NCBI RefSeq assembly: GCF_001894765.1
Contig: NZ_BCWV01000003.1
Coordinates: 186,001-250,000 of the forward strand
Direction: 5' to 3'
DNA from: Rhodococcoides corynebacterioides NBRC 14404
GTDB taxonomy: Bacteria > Actinomycetota > Actinomycetes > Mycobacteriales > Mycobacteriaceae
DNA length: 64,000 nt
Of the stretch, positions 37,410 to 46,600 are shown in pieces (within the stretch, counting starts at the first letter, position 1; each line of letters begins with the position of its first letter). Made by a program: the position numbers and the translations under genes. The notes under the pieces are model-generated. The model was not told where the DNA came from, did not search any database, and saw only the letters and a list, made by a program, of their open reading frames with translations.

Positions 37410-38212
37410 CGGCGACCGTCGCGACGACACGGTCCAGCGGGCGCCATCGCGCCCCGGAACTGTCGTCGTTCCAGCAGTGGCGGGCCCTGACCGGCCGTGT
37501 CATCGCCAGTCAGCTGCGCACCCACGAACTCACCGTCGCGCTGCTCGCCCCGGCGATCTTCGCCATCGGCTTCTATCTGCCCCTGCGCTTCGTCATGCGT
37601 GTCCAGGGCATCGACTACGCCCAGTTCGTCATGCCGATCATCGTGCTGCAGGCCATGGCGTTCACCGCCATCTCGGCCGCCTCGCGCGGTGCGGCGGAGG
37701 AACTCAACGGCATCAACCCGCGCTTCAAGACCATGCCGATCGGGCCGGCGGTGCCCCTGCTCGCCCGCATCGGCGGCGCGACGTTCCGCTCCGCCCTGTC
37801 GCTGATCGCGGCGCTCTTCTACGGCTACCTGATCGGCTTCCGGTTCACCGGCGGCGTCGGTCCGGCCGTGCTGTTCGTGACCATCGCGATGTTGGTGGGC
37901 ACCGCCTTCGCCATGGGCGGCGACGCCATCGGCGTGCTCTCCCGCAGCCCCGAGGCCACCAGTCAGGCGCTCACGCTGCCGCAGCTCATCCTCGGCATGC
38001 TGTCCACCGGGTTCGTCCCGGAGGAGGGCTTCCCGGAATGGATCCGTCCGTTCGCCCGCAATCAGCCGATCTCACAGTTCGCGCACGCCATGCGTGACCT
38101 CGCCGAGGGCACCGTGAACTCCGCCGCCCTGATCCCGGCCCTGCTGTGGTGCCTGGCCTTCGTGGTGATCTTCGCGCCGCTGTCGATCTGGGCGAACGTG
38201 AGGAGGCAGTGA
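37406..38212 (+). CDS. drrB: ABC-2 type permease, DrrB family
   Basis: 268 residues from GTG at 37406, with about six transmembrane helices (ELTVALLAPAIFAIGFYLPL, YAQFVMPIIVLQAMAFTAIS, FRSALSLIAALFYGYLIGF and others). The conserved ABC-2 segment QALTLPQLILGMLSTGFVPEE, quoted in part, contains the usual loop. It forms the membrane channel with DrrC. Its stop lies 2 bases before the next ATG. Confidence 0.88.
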   Translation: MTATVATTRSSGRHRAPELSSFQQWRALTGRVIASQLRTHELTVALLAPAIFAIGFYLPLRFVMRVQGIDYAQFVMPIIVLQAMAFTAISAASRGAAEELNGINPRFKTMPIGPAVPLLARIGGATFRSALSLIAALFYGYLIGFRFTGGVGPAVLFVTIAMLVGTAFAMGGDAIGVLSRSPEATSQALTLPQLILGMLSTGFVPEEGFPEWIRPFARNQPISQFAHAMRDLAEGTVNSAALIPALLWCLAFVVIFAPLSIWANVRRQ

Positions 38213-38214
38213 GC

Positions 38215-39153
38215 ATGAACCCCGAGACCGTGAACCGCGGGACCGTGAATCCCGGCACCGTGAACCCCGACGCCGTCACCGAGAAGATGCCCGCGCTGCG
38301 CACCCCGTCCGGCGGGTCCCCGGTGATCGGTCGACCTCGCGCCGACTTCCCCACGCCCGAGCGACCGGCCACCGAGCGTGGCCCCCGTGCGTACGTCGTG
38401 CACAGCCTGCTGCAGGCCAAGCGACTGCTGACCAAGTGGTTCCGTGACCCCCTGACCATGATCCAGACGGTGATCTATCCGTCGGTGACCCTGCTGATGT
38501 TCTCGGTCGTCCTCGGTCGCTCGATCACCGGCGCCACCGGCGAGAACGCCGTCTACGGCCAGGTGCCCATGATCGCGCTGGTCGGGTCGGTCTTCGGCGC
38601 ACTCGCCAGTGGCGTCTCGCTCAAACGGGAGGCGCAGACCGGTCTGCTGACCCGCTTCTACGTCATGCCCACCCATCGCGCGTCGGGCCTGACCGGGCGA
38701 CTGCTCGCCGAGGCCGTGCGCATGGTGCTCACCACCCTGTTCATCGTTCTGGTGGGCTTCGCCATCGGGTTCCGGTTCGATCAGGGCGTCCTGCCCGCGA
38801 TCGCGTTCTTCGGTCTGCCGCTGCTCCTCGGCACCGGGTTCGCCACGTTCGTCACCGCCCTGGCGGTCATGGCGCCAAAGCTCCCCCTGGTGGAGTTGCT
38901 GTCGCTGGTCTGCACGCTGCTCATGTTCTTCAACTCGGGATTCGTCCCCACCCGCGCCTACCCGCCCTGGCTGCAGGGCTTCGTCGCCAATCAGCCGATG
39001 AGCACCGCGATCGAATCGATGCGCGGACTGTCGGCCGGCGGTCCGGTGCAGGGCCCGCTGACCCAGACGGCGATCTGGGCCGTCGCGCTCACCGTGGTGT
39101 TCGCCGTCCCCGCGGTGCGCGGGTACCGCAAGGCGGCCATGGGCCGCGACTGA
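38215..39153 (+). CDS. drrC: ABC-2 type permease, DrrC family
   Basis: 312 residues. ATG at 38215 is chosen because AGGAGG lies 8 bases upstream; a GTG at 38209 overlaps the drrB stop but sits too close to that site. About six transmembrane segments follow a disordered N-terminal region of about 60 residues that contains a short TVNPG-type repeat. LMFFNSGFVPTRAYPPWLQG is the typical ABC-2 loop. It is the second permease half of the exporter. The next gene starts after 101 bases, so a separate promoter for the aminochorismate genes is possible. Confidence 0.88.
   Translation: MNPETVNRGTVNPGTVNPDAVTEKMPALRTPSGGSPVIGRPRADFPTPERPATERGPRAYVVHSLLQAKRLLTKWFRDPLTMIQTVIYPSVTLLMFSVVLGRSITGATGENAVYGQVPMIALVGSVFGALASGVSLKREAQTGLLTRFYVMPTHRASGLTGRLLAEAVRMVLTTLFIVLVGFAIGFRFDQGVLPAIAFFGLPLLLGTGFATFVTALAVMAPKLPLVELLSLVCTLLMFFNSGFVPTRAYPPWLQGFVANQPMSTAIESMRGLSAGGPVQGPLTQTAIWAVALTVVFAVPAVRGYRKAAMGRD
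38224..38268 (+). repeat. Three 15-bp tandem units at the start of drrC
   Basis: Degenerate units of the type g-gaccgtgaa-ccc encode ETVNR, GTVNP and GTVNP, a disordered N-terminal tail. Confidence 0.7.
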
Positions 39154-39254
39154 GGTTCGTGGCGGATCACACCCATCTGTCGTGACTCGACGAAACGAAT
39201 TGATCGTGTCGAGCGATTGTCGGGGTAGCGACAGGTGAAAGTGGGTGATGCACC

Positions 39255-39632
39255 GTGACCGATCGACGCACAGTGCCCGGAACCGGACACGGCACGACAA
39301 CGGGCGACGCCGTGGATCCGCAGGATCGGCTGGCCGCCCTGCGCGCCGACCTGGATCGTATCGACACCCGGGTGCGTGACGCCCTGCGCGACCGTCTGCG
39401 CGTGTGCGAGGAAGTGGGTCGACTCAAGCGCGACCACGACATCCCCGTGATGCAACCCGCCCGCGTCGACCAGGTCACCCGCGGTGCCCGTGCGTACGCC
39501 GAGCGCCACGACATCGACCCCGACTACCTCGACGCCGTCTATCGGTCGATCATCGCCGAGACCTGCCGGGTGGAGGACCGCCTCGTCGCCGCGGACGGCC
39601 GGACCGGTACCGACGACCGGACCCCGTCGTGA
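39255..39632 (+). CDS. papB: Chorismate mutase family protein, AroQ type (probable 4-amino-4-deoxychorismate mutase)
   Basis: 125 residues, GTG start. The helical AroQ core is clear: LAALRADLDRIDTRVRDALRDRLRV, EVGRLKRDHDIPVMQPARVDQV and YLDAVYRSIIAETCRVED (in pieces), with the Arg/Lys residues that bind the two carboxylates. By context with the ADC synthase whose GTG overlaps its stop, it is most likely the PapB/CmlD-type mutase converting 4-amino-4-deoxychorismate to 4-amino-4-deoxyprephenate. A plain chorismate mutase for Phe/Tyr is the alternative. The first 20 residues are disordered, so a slightly later start is possible. Confidence 0.85.
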   Translation: MTDRRTVPGTGHGTTTGDAVDPQDRLAALRADLDRIDTRVRDALRDRLRVCEEVGRLKRDHDIPVMQPARVDQVTRGARAYAERHDIDPDYLDAVYRSIIAETCRVEDRLVAADGRTGTDDRTPS

Positions 39633-41812
39633 CGCGCGTTCTCCTGGTCGACAACATCGACTCGTTCACCTACAACCTGGCCGAGCTGCTGGCGGCCGTG
39701 ACCGGTGACCGTCCGGTGGTCGTCCGCAACGACGTCGCGTTCGACGCACTCGACCTCGACTCGTACGACGCCGTCGTCCTCTCCCCCGGACCGGGGAATC
39801 CGCAGAATCCTGCCGACTTCGGCGTGTGCGCGCGCATCCTCGACGAGACGACGATCCCCGTGCTGGGCGTCTGCCTCGGTCACCAGGGCATTGCCGCGGC
39901 GCACGGCGCCCGTGTGGTGCGCGCGGCCGAACCGATGCACGGGCGTCTGTCCCGCATCCGGCACACCGACACCGGCCTGTTCGCCGGACTCGACCAGCCG
40001 CTGTCCGTGGTGCGCTACCACTCCCTGGTGGTCGAGAACCTGCCGGACGAGCTGACGGTCACGGCGTGGACGGACGACGGTGTTCCGATGGCGATCGAGC
40101 ACACCACCCTCCCCCGGTGGGGCGTGCAGTTCCACCCGGAGTCGATCGAATCCGCCGGCGGACACCGCCTGATCGCCAACTTCCTCGATCTCGCGCGCGC
40201 CGCCCGGCCCCGGTCGGCGGAACGTCCGCTCGAGACCGGGGTCCCGACCGACGACGCCGTCGGCTCCACCGCGACCCGCTACGACGTCCTGGTGCGCGAG
40301 GTGGGTGTCGATGCGGACCCTCGGGCGGTGTACGACGCCGTCACCGGCGGCGACCACGGCCGCTTCTGGCTCGACGGCAGCGTCGAACCCGACGCGCGTG
40401 TCACGATTCTCGGCGACTGTCGCGGACCGCTGGCCGAGTACGTCACCTACGACGTCGACACGACGACCGTCACGGTCCGCTCGAGCGACGGTCGGACACG
40501 ATCGCGACGCACGCCGTTCTTCGACTACCTCGACGCGTCGCTGCGCGAACGCGCAGTCCCGCGGGACGGTGCCGGCGAGAACGGTGACGACAAGAACGGT
40601 GACCTGCCGTTCGACTTCCGTCTCGGCTACGTCGGGTACCTCGGGTACGAGCTGAAGGCGGAGACGGGCGGGGACGCCGTGCACTCGTCCCCCGATCCGG
40701 ACGCGGCCCTGATCTTCGCCGACCGGGCGGTCGTTCTCGATCACGACGGCCGTCGGGCCTACGTGCTGGCGTTGACCGACGGGTCCGACACCGTTCGGGC
40801 GATGTCGGAACGGTGGCTCGACGACACCGAAGCCACGCTGCGACGGCTGCCGTGCGCGGGTGGCGGCGCGGAGCCGATGCCGATCGCCACGCACCCGACC
40901 GACGCCGGACTCGATCTCCGCCACGATCACGCGTCGTACGTCGAGCTCGTGGCGGCCTGCCAGAGCGAGATCGCCGCCGGCGAGACCTACGAGGTCTGCC
41001 TGACCAACGTCGCGCGATCCCCCGTGACCGTCGACCCGGTCTCGACGTTCGACCACCTCCGCACCATCTCCCCGGTGCCGTACGGCGCGCTGCTCGAGTT
41101 CGACGGGCTCTCCGTGGTGAGCACGTCGCCGGAGCGGTTCCTGCGGATCGACCGCGCGGGTGTCGTCGAGTCGAAGCCGATCAAGGGCACCAGGCCTCGC
41201 GGGGCGACGGCGGGTGCGGACGCAGCCCTGCGCGAGGATCTGATCTCCTCGGAGAAGGATCGTGCCGAGAATCTCATGATCGTCGACCTCGTCCGCAACG
41301 ACCTCGCGCGAGTCTGCGCGACGGGATCGGTGCACGTGCCGGTGCTGTTCGGCATCGAGAGCTACGCCTCGGTGCATCAGATGGTCTCGACCGTGCGCGG
41401 CACTCTCACCGACGCCACGGCGGTGGACTGCGTGCGCGCGATGTTCCCCGGAGGATCCATGACGGGGGCGCCCAAGGTGCGCACGATGCAGATCATCGAT
41501 CGCCTCGAGGCCGGGCCGCGCGGGGTGTACTCGGGCAGCATCGGCTACCTGTCGCTCAACGGCACGGCGGACCTGTCCATCGTCATTCGCACCCTGGTGT
41601 CGACGGCGAACGGCGCCCGATTCGGTATCGGAGGAGCGATCACGGCGCTGTCCGATCCGGAGGAGGAATTCGAGGAGACCCTGGTCAAGGCGGCCACCAT
41701 GGCCCGCGCCCTCGCCTTCGCACCGATTCACGCCGCGGTGCCGAGCCCCGCTCATCGTCCGGTGCTCCCGCGGCGGCGCCGGTCCGTGGTCGGTCGGCAG
41801 CACCGAACATGA
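39629..41812 (+). CDS. pabAB: 4-Amino-4-deoxychorismate synthase, PabA-PabB fusion
   Basis: 727 residues from GTG at 39629 (GTGA overlap). The N-terminal glutaminase (about 1-195) has Cys82 in GVCLGHQG and His169/Glu171 in VQFHPES. A linker of about 200 residues with FRLGYVGYLGYELK leads to the chorismate-binding domain (about 425-710). PIKGTRPRG carries Lys519, the residue typical of aminodeoxychorismate synthases; anthranilate synthases have Ala there. It aminates chorismate with ammonia from glutamine. Fused forms of this kind serve antibiotic pathways that make p-aminophenylalanine (CmlB, PapA). A p-aminobenzoate role for folate cannot be excluded, but no lyase gene is nearby. A basic tail follows. 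Confidence 0.93.
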   Translation: MTRVLLVDNIDSFTYNLAELLAAVTGDRPVVVRNDVAFDALDLDSYDAVVLSPGPGNPQNPADFGVCARILDETTIPVLGVCLGHQGIAAAHGARVVRAAEPMHGRLSRIRHTDTGLFAGLDQPLSVVRYHSLVVENLPDELTVTAWTDDGVPMAIEHTTLPRWGVQFHPESIESAGGHRLIANFLDLARAARPRSAERPLETGVPTDDAVGSTATRYDVLVREVGVDADPRAVYDAVTGGDHGRFWLDGSVEPDARVTILGDCRGPLAEYVTYDVDTTTVTVRSSDGRTRSRRTPFFDYLDASLRERAVPRDGAGENGDDKNGDLPFDFRLGYVGYLGYELKAETGGDAVHSSPDPDAALIFADRAVVLDHDGRRAYVLALTDGSDTVRAMSERWLDDTEATLRRLPCAGGGAEPMPIATHPTDAGLDLRHDHASYVELVAACQSEIAAGETYEVCLTNVARSPVTVDPVSTFDHLRTISPVPYGALLEFDGLSVVSTSPERFLRIDRAGVVESKPIKGTRPRGATAGADAALREDLISSEKDRAENLMIVDLVRNDLARVCATGSVHVPVLFGIESYASVHQMVSTVRGTLTDATAVDCVRAMFPGGSMTGAPKVRTMQIIDRLEAGPRGVYSGSIGYLSLNGTADLSIVIRTLVSTANGARFGIGGAITALSDPEEEFEETLVKAATMARALAFAPIHAAVPSPAHRPVLPRRRRSVVGRQHRT

Positions 41813-42687
41813 CCCCGACGGTCCTGGTGGTCGGGGGTGCCGGTGCGGTCGGCGCTCTCTACGCGGAGGCATTCGCCGCCGCCGGTTGCGGCGTGTCCGT
41901 CCTCGATCCGGCGACCGACGACGCGGGCAGCGACGTCCTGCACCCCGACGACGCGGCGGCCGACCTGCTCGGCGCCGCCGACGTCGTGATCCTCGCGGTT
42001 CCGGAGTCCGTGGCGCTGGCCACCGTGCCGGTGCTGGAGGCGCTCGCGCCGACCGCCACCGTCGTCGACACGCTCTCGGTCAAGACGGCGATGGCCGACT
42101 CCGTCGCCCGGTCCTCGCTCGCCGCCGCCGTCGGTCTGAATCCGATGTACGCGCCGTCACTCGGCATGGACGGGCGTCCCACCGCCGCCGTCGTCCACCG
42201 CGAGGGACCGGACGTCGAGTTCGTCCTGGGCGTCGTCGCCGCTCGCGGGCCGGTGGTCCGGATCTCGGCATCCGAGCACGACCGCGTGGTCGCGTCGACG
42301 CAGGCGCTGACCCACGCGACCGTCCTGGCGTTCGGAATCGCACTGAAGGATCTCGGGGTCGACCCCGCGGTCGCCGCGGCGTTGGGACCCCCGCCCTTCG
42401 CGACGGCCACCGCCCTGCTCGCCCGCGTGGCGACGGGCACCCCCGAGGTGTATGCCGATGTGCAACAGGGCAACCCGTTCGCCGCGTCCGCGAGGGCCGC
42501 GCTCGGACGCGCCGTGGCGACGGTCGACTCGTCCTGCGCCGACGTCGCCGAGTTCACCGCCCTGCTCGCCACCGCTCGGGCCGCACTCGGCCCCGAACTC
42601 GCGCCCGCGTCCGCGCGGTGCGCGGACCTCTTCGCCCGGCTGCGGTCCACCGACCGCCCCGAATCCGACCAGGAGGAGCTGCAGTGA
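41809..42687 (+). CDS. papC: Prephenate dehydrogenase-like enzyme (probable 4-amino-4-deoxyprephenate dehydrogenase)
   Basis: 292 residues, ATG overlapping the previous stop (ATGA). The N-terminal Rossmann fold VLVVGGAGAVGALYAEAF binds NAD(P). The substrate domain contains VDTLSVKTAM and GLNPMYAPSLGMDG. In canonical TyrA the equivalent motif is HPMFGP with the catalytic His; here it is Asn, which may suit the amino substrate. The reaction expected from context is oxidative decarboxylation of 4-amino-4-deoxyprephenate to 4-aminophenylpyruvate (PapC/CmlC). A transaminase for the last step to p-aminophenylalanine is not present and could be supplied by housekeeping aromatic aminotransferases. 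Confidence 0.85.
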   Translation: MTPTVLVVGGAGAVGALYAEAFAAAGCGVSVLDPATDDAGSDVLHPDDAAADLLGAADVVILAVPESVALATVPVLEALAPTATVVDTLSVKTAMADSVARSSLAAAVGLNPMYAPSLGMDGRPTAAVVHREGPDVEFVLGVVAARGPVVRISASEHDRVVASTQALTHATVLAFGIALKDLGVDPAVAAALGPPPFATATALLARVATGTPEVYADVQQGNPFAASARAALGRAVATVDSSCADVAEFTALLATARAALGPELAPASARCADLFARLRSTDRPESDQEELQ

Positions 42688-43619
42688 CCGCCACCTCGTT
42701 CGATGCGGAACCGTCCCTGGAGCCGCGCACCCCCGTCGAGAGCGCCGTCGTGGATCGCCTGCGCGGCAACTGGAGTCGTCGCGCCGCGGTCAAGAAGGCC
42801 GATCCCGACTGGACCGGTCTCTTCGACCCGGACAAGCACGACTACCCCGATGCGCTGGTGCCGTTCGGTCGTCATCCGATCTACCTCGCGCTCGACGAGC
42901 AGCAGCGGCACCGCATCCGGGCCGCGGCGTGGATCGCGTTCAACAAGAACGTGATGGACGTCGAGCAGCACGTCGTCAATCCCGGCTTCGCCCTGCTCGC
43001 CCGCGACGTGTTCGACACCGGCATGGGCGATTCCCTGGCCGTCGCGGTGACCCAGGCGATGGTGGACGAGCAGTACCACACCCTCATGCACCTGCAGGCC
43101 AGTGCGCTGACCCGGAGCGAACGCGGACTCGCCCTGGCGGATCGGGACCTCCCCGCGCCCACCACCGTTCGCCGGCTGCGGGCCGAGCTCGCCGCCGCGG
43201 AGTCCGAGCACGACGCCGCGCTGATCGGGCTCGCCTACACCACCGTCGCCGAGATCTCGATCACCTCGTACCTCGCGCTCATCGAGGACGGCCCCGACAT
43301 CCAACCGGTCAACCGGGCGACGGTCGCACTGCACGAGCGCGACGAGCACTGTCACGCGTCGATCGCCGACGAGATGGCCGTGGTGGTGTATCGCCGTCTG
43401 TCCGAGCGGGATCGGGCGTTCTTCCAGGCGAGTCTGGATCGCGCGATGGAGGCGTTCTCCGCCAACGACATGACCACCTGGGAGCGCATCCTCGAGCTCG
43501 AGGACGTGCCGGAGCGCGACCGGATGCTGCGCGAGGTCGCCGCGGACGCCACGCGAGAGCCGTTGCTGCAGGACTACTCCGGCATCGAGAAGCTCCGCCG
43601 GAAGTTAGCGACCTGCTGA
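42684..43619 (+). CDS. AurF/CmlI-type di-iron arylamine N-oxygenase
   Basis: 311 residues from GTG at 42684 (GTGA overlap, AGGAGGA upstream). All seven iron ligands of AurF have counterparts: Glu94 (DVEQH), Glu129 and His132 (VDEQYH), Glu190 (TVAEIS), His217, Glu221 and His224 (HERDEHCH). Spacings agree with AurF within one residue. AurF and CmlI oxidise an aryl amine to a nitro group using a peroxo-diferric centre. Coupled to genes for 4-aminophenylpyruvate formation, it should act on p-aminophenylalanine or a derivative, perhaps while bound to an NRPS carrier protein as CmlI does. The 3' end overlaps the convergent NRPS by 15 bases. Confidence 0.9.
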   Translation: MTATSFDAEPSLEPRTPVESAVVDRLRGNWSRRAAVKKADPDWTGLFDPDKHDYPDALVPFGRHPIYLALDEQQRHRIRAAAWIAFNKNVMDVEQHVVNPGFALLARDVFDTGMGDSLAVAVTQAMVDEQYHTLMHLQASALTRSERGLALADRDLPAPTTVRRLRAELAAAESEHDAALIGLAYTTVAEISITSYLALIEDGPDIQPVNRATVALHERDEHCHASIADEMAVVVYRRLSERDRAFFQASLDRAMEAFSANDMTTWERILELEDVPERDRMLREVAADATREPLLQDYSGIEKLRRKLATC

Positions 43620-46600
43620 CACACGGTGGTGGGTGACGGACACCGTCGCCTCCGTGGGCCCGTAGAGATTGTGCACCGTCGGACCGTTCGGCCCGGTGGT
43701 CGCGCGAACGGCGTCGACCAGCGCGGCGGGCAGGGCCTCGCCGATGCACAGGATGTCGCGCACCGATCCCATCGCGTCGGCGACGCCGGACGGATCGTGT
43801 GCGAGGAACGACGCGAGGGGCGACGGCACGAACGTCACCGTCGTGACCCGGTGGCGGCGCAGGGTGTCGGCCAGGATCGCCGGGTCGCGGTCGCAGTCCG
43901 GCGGCCCGACCACCAATGTCGCGCCGCCGATCATCGGCCACCACAGCTCCCAGACCGAGAGGTCGAACGTCACGCGGGTGCGCCACAGCATGACCGCCTC
44001 GGGGACCGACGGCACCGCGGAGTGCAACCACAGCAGCTGTGACGCGACGGCACCCTGCGGCACGACGACGCCCTTCGGCGCGCCGGTCGAGCCGGAGGTG
44101 AACAGGACGTAGGCCGGATGGCCGGGCGCGACGGACGCCCCGGCGCCGCACCGACGTTCGGCGGCCCGCACCCGGGCGCGTCGGTCCTCGGGCCACGACG
44201 GGTCGACCGGCAGATACGCCGCCCCGGCGGACACGATCGCCTGCACCTCGACCAGGAAGTCGACGCTGCGCTCGGCGCGGACCGCGACCACCGACTCGGG
44301 CCCCACTCCGTCCGCGATCAGCCGGTCCCGACGAGCCCGAACACGTTCCCCGAGTGCGGCGTACGTGAGTTCGGTGTCCCCGTCGACGACGGCCACCCGG
44401 TCCGCGTGCGCCCGGTACGACGCTGTCAGCAGGTCGGTGAGAGTGAGCGGCGGCGCCGCGGACGGGGCGCCGACGGCGAGCAGTGCTGCTTCCTCGGCCG
44501 GCTCCATCAGCGGGGCGTCGCCCACCGGCCGCGCGGGATCGGCGACCAGGGCGGCGAGCAGGATCGGGAGGGACCGCGCCCACGCGCGGGCCGTCGCCTC
44601 GTCGAACAGATCGGTCGCGTAGGTCAGGGCCGCCGCCATGCCGTCGGCCGCCCCCGCGTTCTCGGCACCGTCGGCCACGACGAGATGCAGGTCGTACTGC
44701 GACGTTTTGGGATCGACGTCGAGAGGGGCGATCTCGACGCCCTCCACGACCGCCGACGGGCGCGTGAGGTTCTGGTAGGAGAGCATGATCTGGAACACCG
44801 GATGGTGCGCCGTGGACCGCACCGGATCCAGCGCGTCGACCACCCGCTCGAAGGGCAGGTCCGCGTGCCCGAACGCGTCGAGGTCGGCGCTGCGCACGGC
44901 GCGCACCACGTCCTCGAACGACCGACGCCCGTCGACCCGGGTGCGCAGCACGACGGTACCGACGAACATGCCCACGACGTCGTCGAGCAGCGCGTCGCCG
45001 CGGCCCGCGACGGGTGTGCCGATCACGATGTCGTTCTCGCGTGACCAGCGCGCGAGGAACACCGCCAGCGCGGCGTGGACCACCATGAACGGGGTGGCGC
45101 CGGTCGCGGCGGCGACGCGCTGCACGCCGCCGGTCGTCTCCGCGTCGAAGACAACGGGCACCGTCGCCGCCCGCAGGGACGCCACCGGCGGACGCGGCCG
45201 GTCCGTGGGCAGGATCGGCGACTCCGGCGCGCCGGCCAGTGCGTCCCGCCAGAACCGCACGTGTGCGGCGGCCTCGCTTCCGGGGTCGGCGTCGTCACCC
45301 AGCCGCGCACGCTGCCACACGGCGACGTCCGCGTACTGCACCGGCAGCGGAGCGAAGGCGGGCGCGGTACCGGCGACCCGGGCGGCGTACGCCTGCAGCA
45401 GATCTCGCACCAGCGGCTGCATCGATTCCCCGTCGAGGGCGACGTGGTGTACGACGAGGGCGAACAGGTACTCGGTGCCGGTGGCAGTGTCGGCGGCGGC
45501 GGGGTCGGCGGAGTCGCGCGCACCGAGGCGCCACAACCGGACGGCGACCGGCGGCGCGGCAGTCACGTCGAACCGCGTTCCGACGAACGCCGCGACCGCC
45601 GACGTCGGATCGTCGGTCACCGGAACCGGCTCGAGAGCCACGGGTACCGATTCCGGGGGCAGCACCTCCTGGAAGGGCCCGTCGTCGGAATCGGGATAGC
45701 GGGTGCGCAATACCTCGTGCCGGGCGACGACGTCCCGCACGGCCGCCGCCAGCGCCGCGACGTCCACCGGGCCGCTCATGCGCGTCACCAGGGGCACGTT
45801 GTACGCCGTGGCCGGTCCCGTCGACGACGACCCGGTGGTGTCGAACCGGTTGGCGAACCACATGCGCGCCTGGGCGTAGGACAGGGGCGGACGGTCCGGG
45901 CGGGGCAGCGAGCCCGGCGCGAGAACCGCGCCGGCCCCGGCGTTCTCGACGGCCGAGCCGGACTCGGGATCGGTCGCCGGGTCGGTCAGATACGCCGCGA
46001 GCGCGGCGGCCGTCGGTCGGTCGAAGACGGCCCGCACAGGCACCCGTCGACCGAACTCGCGCCCCAACCGCGAGGCGACGCGGGTGGCACCCAGCGAGTC
46101 GCCGCCGTGTCGGAAGAAGTCGTCGTCCGCGCCGAGTTCGACCCCCGTGGTCACCGCGGCGAACGCGGCGAGGACCGCGCGTTCGGCGTCGCTGCTCGCC
46201 GCGCGACCCTGAATCGGTTGTGCCGGGGTCGAATCCGGCGCGGGCAGTGCGGCCGTGTCGATCTTGCCGTTCGGCGTCAGCGGCAGGCGGTCGAGCACCA
46301 CCACGGCCGACGGCACCAGCGCGGCCGGAAGATCGGCGGCGAGCAGGGTGCGGAGATGGTCGGGGGTACGCTCGCCGCGCTGGACGACGTAGCTGACCAG
46401 CACCGTGTCCCCCGCCGGCGTCGTCCGGGGCACCGTCACCGCCGCGTCGACCCCGTGCCGCTGGACCAGGACGGCGTCGACCTCGCTCGGTTCGACCCGG
46501 ATACCGCGCACCTTGACCTGGGTGTCCGCCCGTCCGACGTACCGCAGTACGGGGGCGGCGTCGTCCGTCGCCACCACGGCGCGCACCAGGTCACCCGTGC

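Noticed and set aside
39629-41812. Reading the PabAB fusion as an anthranilate synthase
   Set aside because: The PIKGT lysine, rather than the PIAGT-type alanine, and the adjacent AroQ/PapC/AurF genes favour aminodeoxychorismate synthase.
43605-43700. A frameshift as the explanation for the shortened NRPS
   Set aside because: No adenylation-domain similarity continues in any frame beyond the stop. The sequence beyond is the intact oxygenase gene on the other strand.
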